DNA of 12,833 bases from the NCBI GenBank assembly GCA_035352715.1, contig DAOPYE010000073.1:1-12833 (forward strand). The letters are read 5' to 3'. The notes below the pieces were generated by a model. It ran no database searches and was not told where the DNA came from. It saw only the letters and a program-made list of their open reading frames with translations. This document shows, in pieces, positions 1-6,886 of this stretch (position 1 is the first letter of the stretch; every line of letters starts with the position of its first letter). Both the position numbers and the translations under genes were made by a program. The stretch is from DAOPYE01 sp035352715 (lineage in GTDB: Bacteria; Acidobacteriota; Holophagae; Holophagales; Holophagaceae).

Positions 1-2264
1 GCAGCGACCGCGTGAGCAACATCGTCACGCTCAACCAGCTCAAGACCAAGGCCGTTATCAAGGACGTGGCGCGGGTCTTCGAGAAGGACTTCAACTGGTC
101 CAATGAGATCACCAAGCTGGTGCCCGCGGTGCCCGGCCAGCCCATGAGCATCCCCCAGGCACTCCAGGAATCCGACAAGCTGCGGGAGCGCTACGAGAAC
201 GAACCGGAGACCAAGGAAATCCTGGATATCGCGGCCCGGCTCGAAGGCCTGGCCCGCAACACCGGCGTGCACGCCGCGGGCGTCATCATCGCGCCCGACG
301 AACTGACCAAGTTCGCACCGCTGTGCAAGGACAAGGACGGCAAGGTGATGGTGCAGTACACCATGACCGAGGCCGAGCGGGCGGGCCTGCTGAAGATGGA
401 CTTCCTGGGCCTGGAAACCCTGACGCAGATCGAGAAGACTCAGGGCTACGTCGCGCAGACTCACGGCAAGCCGCTGGATCTCCAAAGCATCGGCGGCTTC
501 GACGACAAGAAGACCTACGAGCTATTCTCCAACGGCGATACGGATGGCGTCTTCCAGTTCGAATCCGGCGGCATGAAGGGCCTGCTGCGCAAGCTTCAGC
601 CGGACCGGTTCGACGATCTCATCGCGCTCAACGCCCTGTTCCGGCCAGGGCCCCTGGGCGCGGGCATGGGCGACACGTACGTGAACCGCCGCCACGGACG
701 CGAGCCGGTGGTCTACATGTTCCCCGAGCTGGAACCCATCCTCAGCCCCACCTACGGCGTGATCCTCTACCAGGAACAGGTCATGCAGATCGCGCAGGCC
801 ATCGCGGGCTTCTCCCTGGGCGAGGCGGATATGCTGCGCCGCGCCATGGGCAAGAAGGATATCGAAAAAATGAAGAAGGAGAAGGCCGGCTTCATCGAGA
901 AGGGCAAGGCGCGGGGCTTCAATGGCGAAAAAGTCAGCGAGCTGTTCGACCTGATCGAGTATTTCGCGGGCTACGGCTTCAACAAGTCCCACTCCGCGGC
1001 CTACGCGATGGTGGCCTACCACACGGGCTACATGAAGGCGCACTACCGCACGGAATTCATGGCGGGCCTGCTGTCCACCAAGAGCCAGCGCACGGACGAC
1101 GTGGTGAAGTACATCCAGAACTGCCGCGAGATCGGCATCGATGTGCTGGGCCCCGATATCAACGAAAGCCAGCTCGATTTCACCATCACCGGCGAGAACC
1201 AGATCCGCTTCGGGCTCGCCGCCATCAAGGGCCTGGGGGACGCCGCGCTGGAAGCCATCCTGGAGGCCCGAAAGAACGAGGGCGGCTTCAAGGACTTCTT
1301 CCATGCGCTGAAGAGCACCGATCTGCAGAAGGCCAACCGGAAGGTGTGGGAATGCCTCATCAAGGCCGGGGCCTTCGATAGCCTGGAGGTCAATCGCGCG
1401 GCGCTGATCGCGGGCCTGCCCTCCGCCATCGAGAACGCCTCGCGGGGCGGCAGCGCGGATCTGGGCTTGGTCAGCCTGTTCGATGAAGCCGAGATCGCCA
1501 GCCTGGCCGACGGCTGGTCCGTGCCAGAAGATGTCGAACCCATGAGCCGCAAGGAGCGCCTGAACTGCGAGCGCGAGGCCCTGGGCCTCTATGTCTCGGG
1601 ACATCCCATGGAGGAATTCGTCGACGCCGTGAAGGTCCACACGGATGGCTCCATCGCCGCCATCCGCGAAGGCGTGGCCGCGGGACGCATCAAGGACAAG
1701 CAGGAGATCTCCATCGGCGCCATGGTCAGCAACGTGGCCTTCAAGACGAACCAGAAGGGCGAGCCCTGGGCCATCCTCGTGCTGGAGGATCTGACGGACA
1801 AGATCGAAGCCCTGGTCTATTCCAACCGCTTTGATCCCGCCACGCGCAAGCGATCACCCGTCTTCGAGCTGTATCGCGACAGGCTGATGCCCGACGCGCT
1901 GTTGAGGGTGACGGGCGAGCTGCGCATCGAGACGATCACCCTCAATGGTGGAAGCGAAGAAGATGGCGAGGACGAACAGACCGTGCTCAAGCTCTCGGTC
2001 ATCTCCATCCAGGGCCTGGAGGATTTCCAGGGGCGGGGCTTCACGGGAGCCTTGGTGCGCCTGCCCGTCGGCGAATACCCCCGCCAGCTCTTGCCGATGC
2101 TGAGGCTCCACCATGGCAGCCTGCCGCTCTCCTTCGAATACCGCAGCCGCGATGGCATTGTCGCCCGCGTGAAGGCCCCCGCCGAACTGGATCTGCGGTT
2201 CGACCCGGATCTGGCGGACCGGATCGCCAGGGATGCGGGCTGCGCCCTGACGTGGACGTACTGA
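1..2264 (+). CDS. dnaE: DNA polymerase III subunit alpha, C-terminal two thirds (5' end outside window)
   Basis: Replicative polymerase catalytic subunit, acting at the fork with the beta clamp. The reading frame is open from base 3 to the TGA at 2262-2264, about 753 residues. A GTG at 12 lies inside conserved palm sequence (SDRVSNIVT aligns with E. coli DAVSQIITF), so it is not the start. The PHP domain and the paired catalytic aspartates equivalent to E. coli D401/D403 lie upstream of the window; the third (D555 in E. coli) is in MDFLGL at 396-413. Also visible are the fingers (VFQFESGGMKGLL, LFRPGPLGAGM, YGVILYQEQVMQIAQ, FNKSHSAAYA), the helix-hairpin-helix segment (AAIKGLGDAALEAI, about 1218-1260) and the OB fold (about 1690-1830). 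The internal clamp-binding site appears to be LVSLF at 1467-1481, without the usual leading Gln. Length and order match DnaE, not PolC. Family assignment is very secure. Confidence 0.97.
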   Translation, partial: SDRVSNIVTLNQLKTKAVIKDVARVFEKDFNWSNEITKLVPAVPGQPMSIPQALQESDKLRERYENEPETKEILDIAARLEGLARNTGVHAAGVIIAPDELTKFAPLCKDKDGKVMVQYTMTEAERAGLLKMDFLGLETLTQIEKTQGYVAQTHGKPLDLQSIGGFDDKKTYELFSNGDTDGVFQFESGGMKGLLRKLQPDRFDDLIALNALFRPGPLGAGMGDTYVNRRHGREPVVYMFPELEPILSPTYGVILYQEQVMQIAQAIAGFSLGEADMLRRAMGKKDIEKMKKEKAGFIEKGKARGFNGEKVSELFDLIEYFAGYGFNKSHSAAYAMVAYHTGYMKAHYRTEFMAGLLSTKSQRTDDVVKYIQNCREIGIDVLGPDINESQLDFTITGENQIRFGLAAIKGLGDAALEAILEARKNEGGFKDFFHALKSTDLQKANRKVWECLIKAGAFDSLEVNRAALIAGLPSAIENASRGGSADLGLVSLFDEAEIASLADGWSVPEDVEPMSRKERLNCEREALGLYVSGHPMEEFVDAVKVHTDGSIAAIREGVAAGRIKDKQEISIGAMVSNVAFKTNQKGEPWAILVLEDLTDKIEALVYSNRFDPATRKRSPVFELYRDRLMPDALLRVTGELRIETITLNGGSEEDGEDEQTVLKLSVISIQGLEDFQGRGFTGALVRLPVGEYPRQLLPMLRLHHGSLPLSFEYRSRDGIVARVKAPAELDLRFDPDLADRIARDAGCALTWTY

Positions 2265-2287
2265 TGCCCGCCGCCCAGGGGTGAGCG

Positions 2288-2875
2288 ATGGATCCAGACC
2301 AGGCCCCCGCGCCCAGCCCCGTTGTCGCGTCCCTGCGGTTCTGGGTCCGGAACACGTTCGTGATCGCTGTCTGGGCGCTCTGGTCCATCGTCCTGGCACT
2401 GCGGTTCCTGGGCCGCCTGATCGCCAACGGATGGCGGTCCCGGCCCCTTCGCACCCTGCTCGGCCTTGGGACGCTGGCGCTTGGCATCTCCGCCGCCATC
2501 CAGATCCTGCCCCTGGTCTATCACCGCTTCGCCTGCGTCTACGAGATTCGACATCAACTGTCACACGCTTCGGGCAAGTCTTACGCGGACGAGAAAGGGC
2601 TTCTGCAGCAGGCGCTGCGCAGGCATGGATTCAGGGCCGATGCCTCCAGCCCACAGATGAATGGCCAGATGATCGAGCTGGAATCCGTGCGCGATCCAGA
2701 TCATACCGACGGCCTGGAGCGCCTGGGCGCGCGCATCCACGCGCATCGGCCCTTCAGGCTGTGGGGCCTGATCCCCCTGGCCATGCCCCTTCGCACGCGC
2801 GTGGTCGAAGTGGTCGTGCCCGTGGACTTCGAGGATCGAAGACGAAAGCGTGAAGCTGGCGAGTTCCTCGAATAG
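2288..2875 (+). CDS. Small two-helix membrane protein of unknown function
   Basis: A 195-residue protein I do not recognise. It begins 24 nt after the dnaE stop, with a Shine-Dalgarno-like GGGGTGAG just upstream of the ATG, so it is probably cotranscribed with dnaE. The N-terminal 15 residues are Pro/Ala-rich and soluble. Two hydrophobic segments follow, at about residues 18-43 (Trp-rich, VIAVWALWSIVLAL) and 54-75 (LLGLGTLALGISAAIQIL), joined by a basic loop that should lie in the cytoplasm. The remaining 120 residues are soluble, charged and free of cysteine motifs, and would then also be cytoplasmic; the topology is a guess. The segment near residues 155-180 (GLIPLAMPLRTRVVEVVVPVDF) is moderately hydrophobic. 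A second overlapping frame (2281-2853) is Pro/Arg/Gly-rich and looks like a shadow. No catalytic motif is seen. Confidence 0.7.
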   Translation: MDPDQAPAPSPVVASLRFWVRNTFVIAVWALWSIVLALRFLGRLIANGWRSRPLRTLLGLGTLALGISAAIQILPLVYHRFACVYEIRHQLSHASGKSYADEKGLLQQALRRHGFRADASSPQMNGQMIELESVRDPDHTDGLERLGARIHAHRPFRLWGLIPLAMPLRTRVVEVVVPVDFEDRRRKREAGEFLE

Positions 2876-2889
2876 ACTGCAGCCAGCCC

Positions 2890-4107
2890 ATGTTGCTCAT
2901 GCCTCCCTCCCAACCCGTGGTCTGGATCGTAATCGGAACGCCGATCGCGTTCGCCGTGCTGGGCCTGGGCCTCTTCATCGCCCGCTGGCAGCGCCTGAAC
3001 CGCGGGGGCCATCGGGAACCCGGTGATGTGCTGCTGGGCGCGGTGTCCCAGAGCCTGAGGGAGCGCGGCGAACTGGCCGCGTCACTCGGCGAGCTGCGCA
3101 CGGTCCACGAACGGATTCTCGACGCCCTGCCCTTCGGCCTGCTCTGGGTGGATCACCATCACGCCCTTTCCGCCCTGAACGCCCCGGGCCAGCGCCTGCT
3201 CGGCGTGCGCCAGGGAGTGATCGGGCTGCCCGCGGCTTTCGTTCTGGAGCCATTCCCCTGGCTGCTGGAGGGCCTGGCGCAGCCCCCGGGCAACCCCTGG
3301 CGATGCGAAGCGGAGGGACGCATCTGGCGCCTGCGGCGCATCGAGGCCCCGGACAAGGTGGGCGCCCTGCTGCAATTCGAGGACATCACCGAACTGGAGC
3401 AGGAGCAGCGCCGCATTCAGCTGCGCGAACGATTCGCCGAGCTGGGCGAGATGACCGCGGGCATCGCGCATCAGCTGAAGAATGGCCTCGCGGTGCTGAA
3501 GGCCCAGGGCCAACTGCTGAACCGGGCCGGACACACCGAGGCGGCGCAAGGGGTGCTAGAGGAAACCGAGGATCTGGAACGGCTGGTGCAGCGCTTCCTC
3601 CAGTGGGCCAAGCCCTTGAACCCGGAATGCGTCCGCCTTCGCCTGGAGGACGCCGCCGACCAGGCCATCGCGGAGCTGCAGAAGCGCCCGGTCTGCCAGG
3701 GCCACACCTTGCGGATGGAAGGGCGCGGCGCCACCAATGCCGATCCCCTGCTGCTCCACCAAGCCCTGGTCAACCTGCTGGAAAACGCCTGCCAGGCGAG
3801 CCCTGTCGGGAGCTGCGTCCTCGTCCGCATCCAGGATCGATCGCTGGAAATCCTGGACGAAGGCCCCGGATTGGGCGAAGACACCCTGATCCGCATGTTG
3901 AGGCCCTTTGAAAGCGGCCGCACCGATGGCACGGGCCTGGGATTGCCCCTCGCGCTCANNNNNNNNNNNNNNNNNNNNNNNNNNNNNNNNNNNNNNNNNN
4001 NNNNNNNNNNNNNNNNNNNNNNNNNNNNNNNNNNNNNNNNNNNNNNNNNNNNNNNNNNCATCCAGCGCCGCGATTCCGGTGGCACCTCCGCCCGCATCCA
4101 GTGGTGA
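2890..4107 (+). CDS. Membrane-anchored PAS sensor histidine kinase (interrupted by assembly gap)
   Basis: Sensor kinase of the NtrB/ZraS style. One transmembrane helix lies at residues 9-31, then a short coiled linker, a PAS-like domain (about 72-168, ending LLQFEDITELEQEQ), a HisKA domain with phospho-accepting His194 (GEMTAGIAHQLKNGLAVL), and a HATPase domain with N-box NLLENA (295-300), G1 DEGPGLG (323-329) and G2 GTGLGL (347-352). The 100-N gap falls just after residue 356. The downstream second copy of this 3' end suggests that only 31 nt are missing, giving a 382-residue protein ending in ARIQW. Both 31 and 100 leave remainder 1 modulo 3, so the frame survives the Ns. No response regulator lies beside it, so its partner and signal are unknown. 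It follows the preceding gene by 14 nt, probably in the same unit. The start could be ATG 2890 or 2899; neither has a clear Shine-Dalgarno. Confidence 0.9.
   Translation: MLLMPPSQPVVWIVIGTPIAFAVLGLGLFIARWQRLNRGGHREPGDVLLGAVSQSLRERGELAASLGELRTVHERILDALPFGLLWVDHHHALSALNAPGQRLLGVRQGVIGLPAAFVLEPFPWLLEGLAQPPGNPWRCEAEGRIWRLRRIEAPDKVGALLQFEDITELEQEQRRIQLRERFAELGEMTAGIAHQLKNGLAVLKAQGQLLNRAGHTEAAQGVLEETEDLERLVQRFLQWAKPLNPECVRLRLEDAADQAIAELQKRPVCQGHTLRMEGRGATNADPLLLHQALVNLLENACQASPVGSCVLVRIQDRSLEILDEGPGLGEDTLIRMLRPFESGRTDGTGLGLPLALXXXXXXXXXXXXXXXXXXXXXXXXXXXXXXXXXXIQRRDSGGTSARIQW
3959..4058. other. Assembly gap of 100 N inside the histidine kinase gene
   Basis: Exactly 100 N, the conventional placeholder for a gap of unknown length. 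The last 55 nt before it (3904-3958) recur exactly at 4203-4257, and the first 55 nt after it (4059-4113) recur exactly at 4289-4343. In that intact copy the two blocks are separated by 31 nt (4258-4288), which is the likely true content of the gap. Confidence 0.97.
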
Positions 4108-4141
4108 ATCGCCCCCACCGGGCCTCGACTACCCCCAGATC

Positions 4142-4162
4142 GCATCCTGCCCCGCAGGATGC
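4142..4162. repeat. Perfect 9-bp hairpin in the inter-copy spacer
   Basis: GCATCCTGC (4142-4150), loop CCC, then GCAGGATGC (4154-4162), a perfect inverted repeat. No T-run follows on either strand, so it is not a standard intrinsic terminator. Nearby are the 8-bp palindrome GGGGCCCC (4193-4200) and an AGCGA-type direct repeat (CTCGCTTCGCTCG). The spacer could be a REP-like intergenic element. Confidence 0.5.
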
Positions 4163-4202
4163 TCCCGCTCCTCGCTTCGCTCGATCGCGGATGGGGCCCC
4201 GT

Positions 4203-4337
4203 CCCTTTGAAAGCGGCCGCACCGATGGCACGGGCCTGGGATTGCCCCTCGCGCTCAAATGGCTCAACGCCCAGGGCGCCGATCTGTCCATCCAGCGCCG
4301 CGATTCCGGTGGCACCTCCGCCCGCATCCAGTGGTGA
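4203..4337 (+). pseudogene. Duplicated C-terminal fragment of the histidine kinase
   Basis: Encodes the G2 box and C-terminus of the kinase (PFESGRTDGTGLGL through ARIQW and the TGA at 4335-4337), identical to the visible parts of the copy in the main gene. It lacks the His box, N-box and G1 box. An open frame back to an ATG at 4101 reads through the spacer and should not be taken as a gene. If the duplication is an artefact, this is simply the real end of the kinase gene. Confidence 0.75.
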
Positions 4338-4374
4338 ATCGCCTGTTCTCGTCCGGGAGAATCCGGCGCAGGTG

Positions 4375-5238
4375 CTACTTGAACACGACCGTCCGGTGGC
4401 CGTTCAGCAGGATGCGGTTCTCCACGTGCCAGCGCACACCGCGGGCGAGGACGGATTTCTCGATGTCACGGCCGTGGCGCACCAGATCCTCGGGGGAATC
4501 GCCGTGGTCGATGCGGATCACGTCCTGCTCGATGATGGGACCTTCATCCAACTGAGCCGTCACGTAGTGACAGGTCGCTCCGATCAGCTTCACGCCGCGC
4601 TCGTAGGCCTGATGGTAGGGCTTCGCGCCTGCGAAGGAGGGCAGGAAACTGTGGTGGATATTGAGGATCTGGCCAGGCAGTTCTTCGCACAACCAGCCGG
4701 GCAGCACCTGCATGTAGCGCGCGAGGATCATCGCGTCGCCCTTGCTTTCCCGGTAGATGTCGAGGATGCGCCGGAAGGCCTCGTCCTTGTTGCCGGCGGA
4801 GACGGGCACATGGATGAACGGAATGCCGTGCCATTCGACAAAGGATCGGAAATCCTCATGGTTGCTGATGACGGCGGGGATATCAAAGGCGAAATCCTGG
4901 TTGCGCCAGCGGTGCAGCAGATCGCTCAGGCAGTGGTCCTGGCGGCTGACCAGCACCACCAGGCGCTTCTTCACGGAAGAATCCTCGATGCGCCAGCGCA
5001 TGTCGAATCGCTGGGCGATGGGCTTGAAGCGCTCCTTGAATTCGGCGAGATCGAAGGGCAGGGATTCCGCCAGAATCTCGTCGCGCATGAAGAAGGACGA
5101 GCTGCCGTGATCCGAGTGCTGGTTGGCCTCCATGATCCAGCCGCCATGCTCCGCCAGGAAACCGCTCACGGCGGCCACGAGGCCCACCCGGTCGGGACAG
5201 GCGATGGTCAGGATGTAACGTCGGCCTTTGAGATCCAT
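4375..5238 (-). CDS. purU: Formyltetrahydrofolate deformylase
   Basis: Hydrolyses 10-formyl-THF to formate and THF in the cytoplasm, balancing the one-carbon pool and supplying formate for the formate-dependent purine step. The protein is 287 residues, the normal family length. An N-terminal ACT domain spans about residues 8-85 (ILTIACPDRVGLVAAVSGFL, with GGWIMEANQHSD). The formyltransferase fold follows, with the PurU signatures ARYMQVL (173-179) and NIHHSFLPSF (193-202). The catalytic triad equivalent to GAR transformylase N106/H108/D144 is N193/H195/D231, with the same 38-residue spacing. The ACT domain and the absence of a fused methionyl-tRNA-binding domain distinguish it from Fmt and PurN. 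It converges on the kinase gene and diverges from the DNMT2-like gene across 62 nt. The ATG has only a weak AAGGG directly before it. Confidence 0.96.
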   Translation of the reverse strand: MDLKGRRYILTIACPDRVGLVAAVSGFLAEHGGWIMEANQHSDHGSSSFFMRDEILAESLPFDLAEFKERFKPIAQRFDMRWRIEDSSVKKRLVVLVSRQDHCLSDLLHRWRNQDFAFDIPAVISNHEDFRSFVEWHGIPFIHVPVSAGNKDEAFRRILDIYRESKGDAMILARYMQVLPGWLCEELPGQILNIHHSFLPSFAGAKPYHQAYERGVKLIGATCHYVTAQLDEGPIIEQDVIRIDHGDSPEDLVRHGRDIEKSVLARGVRWHVENRILLNGHRTVVFK

Positions 5239-5300
5239 CCCTTGATGATGCCAGAGCCCGTGACTTTGGGCACAGCCGGAGCGGCCCCGGGAATCGGGAT

Positions 5301-6230
5301 ATGCTTCCGACCATGCGCATGCTCGAACTCTTCAGCGGCATCGGCGGCTGGCGCTACGCGCTCGGCGGCCTGATCTCCCGGGATGAAACCCAGGTGGTCG
5401 CCTACGACATCAGCCCCCTGGCCTGCGACACCTATGAACTCAATCATGGGGAGCGTCCCCACGCGCGGGAACTGGCCAGCATTCCCGCCAAGACACTGGC
5501 GGCGCATGAAGCCGATCTCTGGGCCATGAGCCCGCCCTGCCAGCCCTTCTGCCGCATGGGCAATCGCCACGGACTGGAAGACAGGCGCAGCCGGGCGTTT
5601 CTTCGCCTGCTGGAGATCCTGCCCGAAGCGCCGCCCCGTGCCTTGGTGCTGGAGAACGTGCCGGGATTCCGAGATTCAGACGCCCGCGACCGCCTGTGCG
5701 ATGTGCTGAATCGCCTGGGTTTCGAAATCCAGGAATGGCAGCTGTGCCCGACCGCCTTCGGTATTCCCAATCAGCGGGCCAGATATTTCATGGCCGCCAG
5801 CCGGGACGGCCTATCGACAGTCGCTGTCGAAAACATCAGCCCCAGCCCCCTGGCGGATTATCTGGATGCCGACGCGGATCCTTCGCTCTACCTGGATGAA
5901 GCAACCCTGGCCCGGCATGGCGGCGGAATGGATTTCGTGAGACCCGAGGATCGGCGCAGCACCTGCTTCATCGGCGGCTACGGCCAGCGGTTCGTGGGCA
6001 GCGGCTCGTTCCTGGAAACGCCGCGAGGCATTCGGCGTTTCGCTCCCAGCGAGATCGCGCGGATCATGGGCCTGCCCGAACAGTTCCGATTTCCCCAGGG
6101 CCTGCCAATGGAAGCGCGCTACAAGCTGTTGGGCAACGGGCTGAACATCGGGGTGGCCCGCTGGGTCATGAGCCATCTGCTTCGTGACGCCGAACATGGG
6201 GCAAAAGCGGCACAATGCCCTTCGTCATGA
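5301..6230 (+). CDS. DNMT2/TRDMT1-like cytosine-C5 methyltransferase (probable tRNA m5C enzyme)
   Basis: SAM-dependent cytosine-C5 methyltransferase, 309 residues. Motif I is LELFSGIGG (8-16), motif IV MSPPCQPF with catalytic Cys80, motif VI LENV (Glu118), motif VIII GIPNQRARYF (154-163) and motif X KLLGNGLNIGVA (276-287). Several features are typical of DNMT2 rather than restriction-modification enzymes: a very short target-recognition region, STCFIGGYGQRFVGSGSFLE at 220-239 matching the DNMT2 CFT-xxYG-GTGS block, and PSEIARIMGLPEQFRFP (249-265) matching the human PKEIANLLGFPPEFGFP stretch. The CFT triad reads CFI here. DNMT2 enzymes methylate C38 in the tRNA anticodon loop, so that is the inferred substrate. 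No restriction endonuclease gene is nearby. The start could be ATG 5301 (GGGA about 8 nt upstream) or 5313, nearer the usual family N-terminus. Confidence 0.88.
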   Translation: MLPTMRMLELFSGIGGWRYALGGLISRDETQVVAYDISPLACDTYELNHGERPHARELASIPAKTLAAHEADLWAMSPPCQPFCRMGNRHGLEDRRSRAFLRLLEILPEAPPRALVLENVPGFRDSDARDRLCDVLNRLGFEIQEWQLCPTAFGIPNQRARYFMAASRDGLSTVAVENISPSPLADYLDADADPSLYLDEATLARHGGGMDFVRPEDRRSTCFIGGYGQRFVGSGSFLETPRGIRRFAPSEIARIMGLPEQFRFPQGLPMEARYKLLGNGLNIGVARWVMSHLLRDAEHGAKAAQCPSS

Positions 6231-6786
6231 AAACCGTTTCGCTCGCCATCACGCTCTTCTTCGTCCTGGATCCCTTCGGCAACCTGCCAGTGGTGCTGAG
6301 CCTGCTCTCGAAGGTGGAAGCGAATCGTCGAAAGCGCGTGGTGCTGCGCGAACTGTTCTTCGCGCTGGGCGCCCTGGTGGCGGCCTATGCCGCCGGGCCT
6401 TGGTTCCTGGGGCTGCTGGAGTTGGGGCCTGCGGATCTGCGCATCTGCGGCGGCGTGGTGCTGGGCATCATCGCCCTGCGTCTGGTCTTCCCGGATGAGC
6501 GCACCGCCTCCATGCGGGATTCGGAGAGCGAACCCTTCATCGTGCCCCTGGCCATCCCGCTCATGGTCGGCCCCTCGGCGCTCGCCACGGTGATGATCAT
6601 GTCCGCGCAATCCGCCGCGCATCCCTTCGCGGGCCTGGGCATGATCCTCATGGCCTGGTTGGCCACGGCGACACTTCTCTTCCTGGGTGTGCTGGCGGAA
6701 TCGTTCATCCCCCAACGGCTGCTGGCCGCCCTGGAACGCCTGACCGGCCTGCTGCTGGCCGTCATGGCCGTCCACATGGTGATGAC
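6227..6786 (+). CDS. MarC-family integral membrane protein (3' end in gap)
   Basis: MarC/YhgN family (UPF0056) inner-membrane protein with about six helices; the biochemical role is unknown and the early antibiotic-resistance link is unsupported. Family signatures include FFVLDPFGNLP near the N-terminus, EPFIVPLAIPLMVGPSALAT in the middle and ALERLTGLLLAVMAVHM at the end. About 187 residues are visible. E. coli YhgN has about 197, so only some ten residues are lost in the gap; the TGA just after the Ns is not evidence of the real stop. I chose ATG 6227 because it overlaps the methyltransferase stop as ATGA and aligns with the usual N-terminus (MKTVSLAITLFF). ATG 6215, four residues earlier, is the alternative. 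The overlap suggests translational coupling to the DNMT2-like gene. Confidence 0.9.
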
Positions 6787-6886
6787 NNNNNNNNNNNNNN
6801 NNNNNNNNNNNNNNNNNNNNNNNNNNNNNNNNNNNNNNNNNNNNNNNNNNNNNNNNNNNNNNNNNNNNNNNNNNNNNNNNNNNNNN
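6787..6886. other. Assembly gap of 100 N between two convergent genes
   Basis: A placeholder of exactly 100 N that removes the 3' ends of the MarC gene and of the opposing metallo-hydrolase gene. Unlike the first gap, I see no repeated flank here. A convergent intergenic terminator hairpin may have caused the break, but nothing in the visible sequence shows it. Confidence 0.95.

Larger units (their letters stand above)
3904..4343 (+). repeat. Direct duplication of the kinase 3' end around an 89-nt spacer
   Basis: Copy 1 is 3904-3958 plus gap plus 4059-4113. Copy 2 is 4203-4343, complete at 141 nt. Matching blocks are identical, and each stops matching at the first base outside the unit (g versus t on the left, c versus t on the right). 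The 89-nt spacer 4114-4202 lies between the copies and does not recur after copy 2. Identity implies either a recent duplication or an assembly-graph artefact. Confidence 0.9.

Noticed and set aside
522..1640. 372-residue open frame antisense to dnaE
   Set aside because: Leu/Ala/Gly/His-rich repetitive composition typical of the antisense of high-GC genes; the plus strand is securely dnaE.
1817..2564. Two minus-strand frames over the dnaE end and the small membrane protein
   Set aside because: Arg/Gly/Ser/Pro-rich low-complexity translations without start signals or family motifs.
4142..4162. Intrinsic terminator after the kinase gene
   Set aside because: The hairpin is perfect but no T-run follows on either strand.
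4101..4337. 78-residue open frame ending in the kinase C-terminus
   Set aside because: The first half translates the non-coding spacer; the second half is only the duplicated kinase tail with no catalytic His or complete ATPase domain.
4159..5373. 404-residue plus-strand frame over purU
   Set aside because: Antisense shadow of purU, which has all catalytic residues and normal length.
5301..6230. Restriction-modification system around the cytosine methyltransferase
   Set aside because: No endonuclease, specificity or Vsr-like gene on either side, and the protein matches DNMT2 blocks instead of having a long target-recognition domain.
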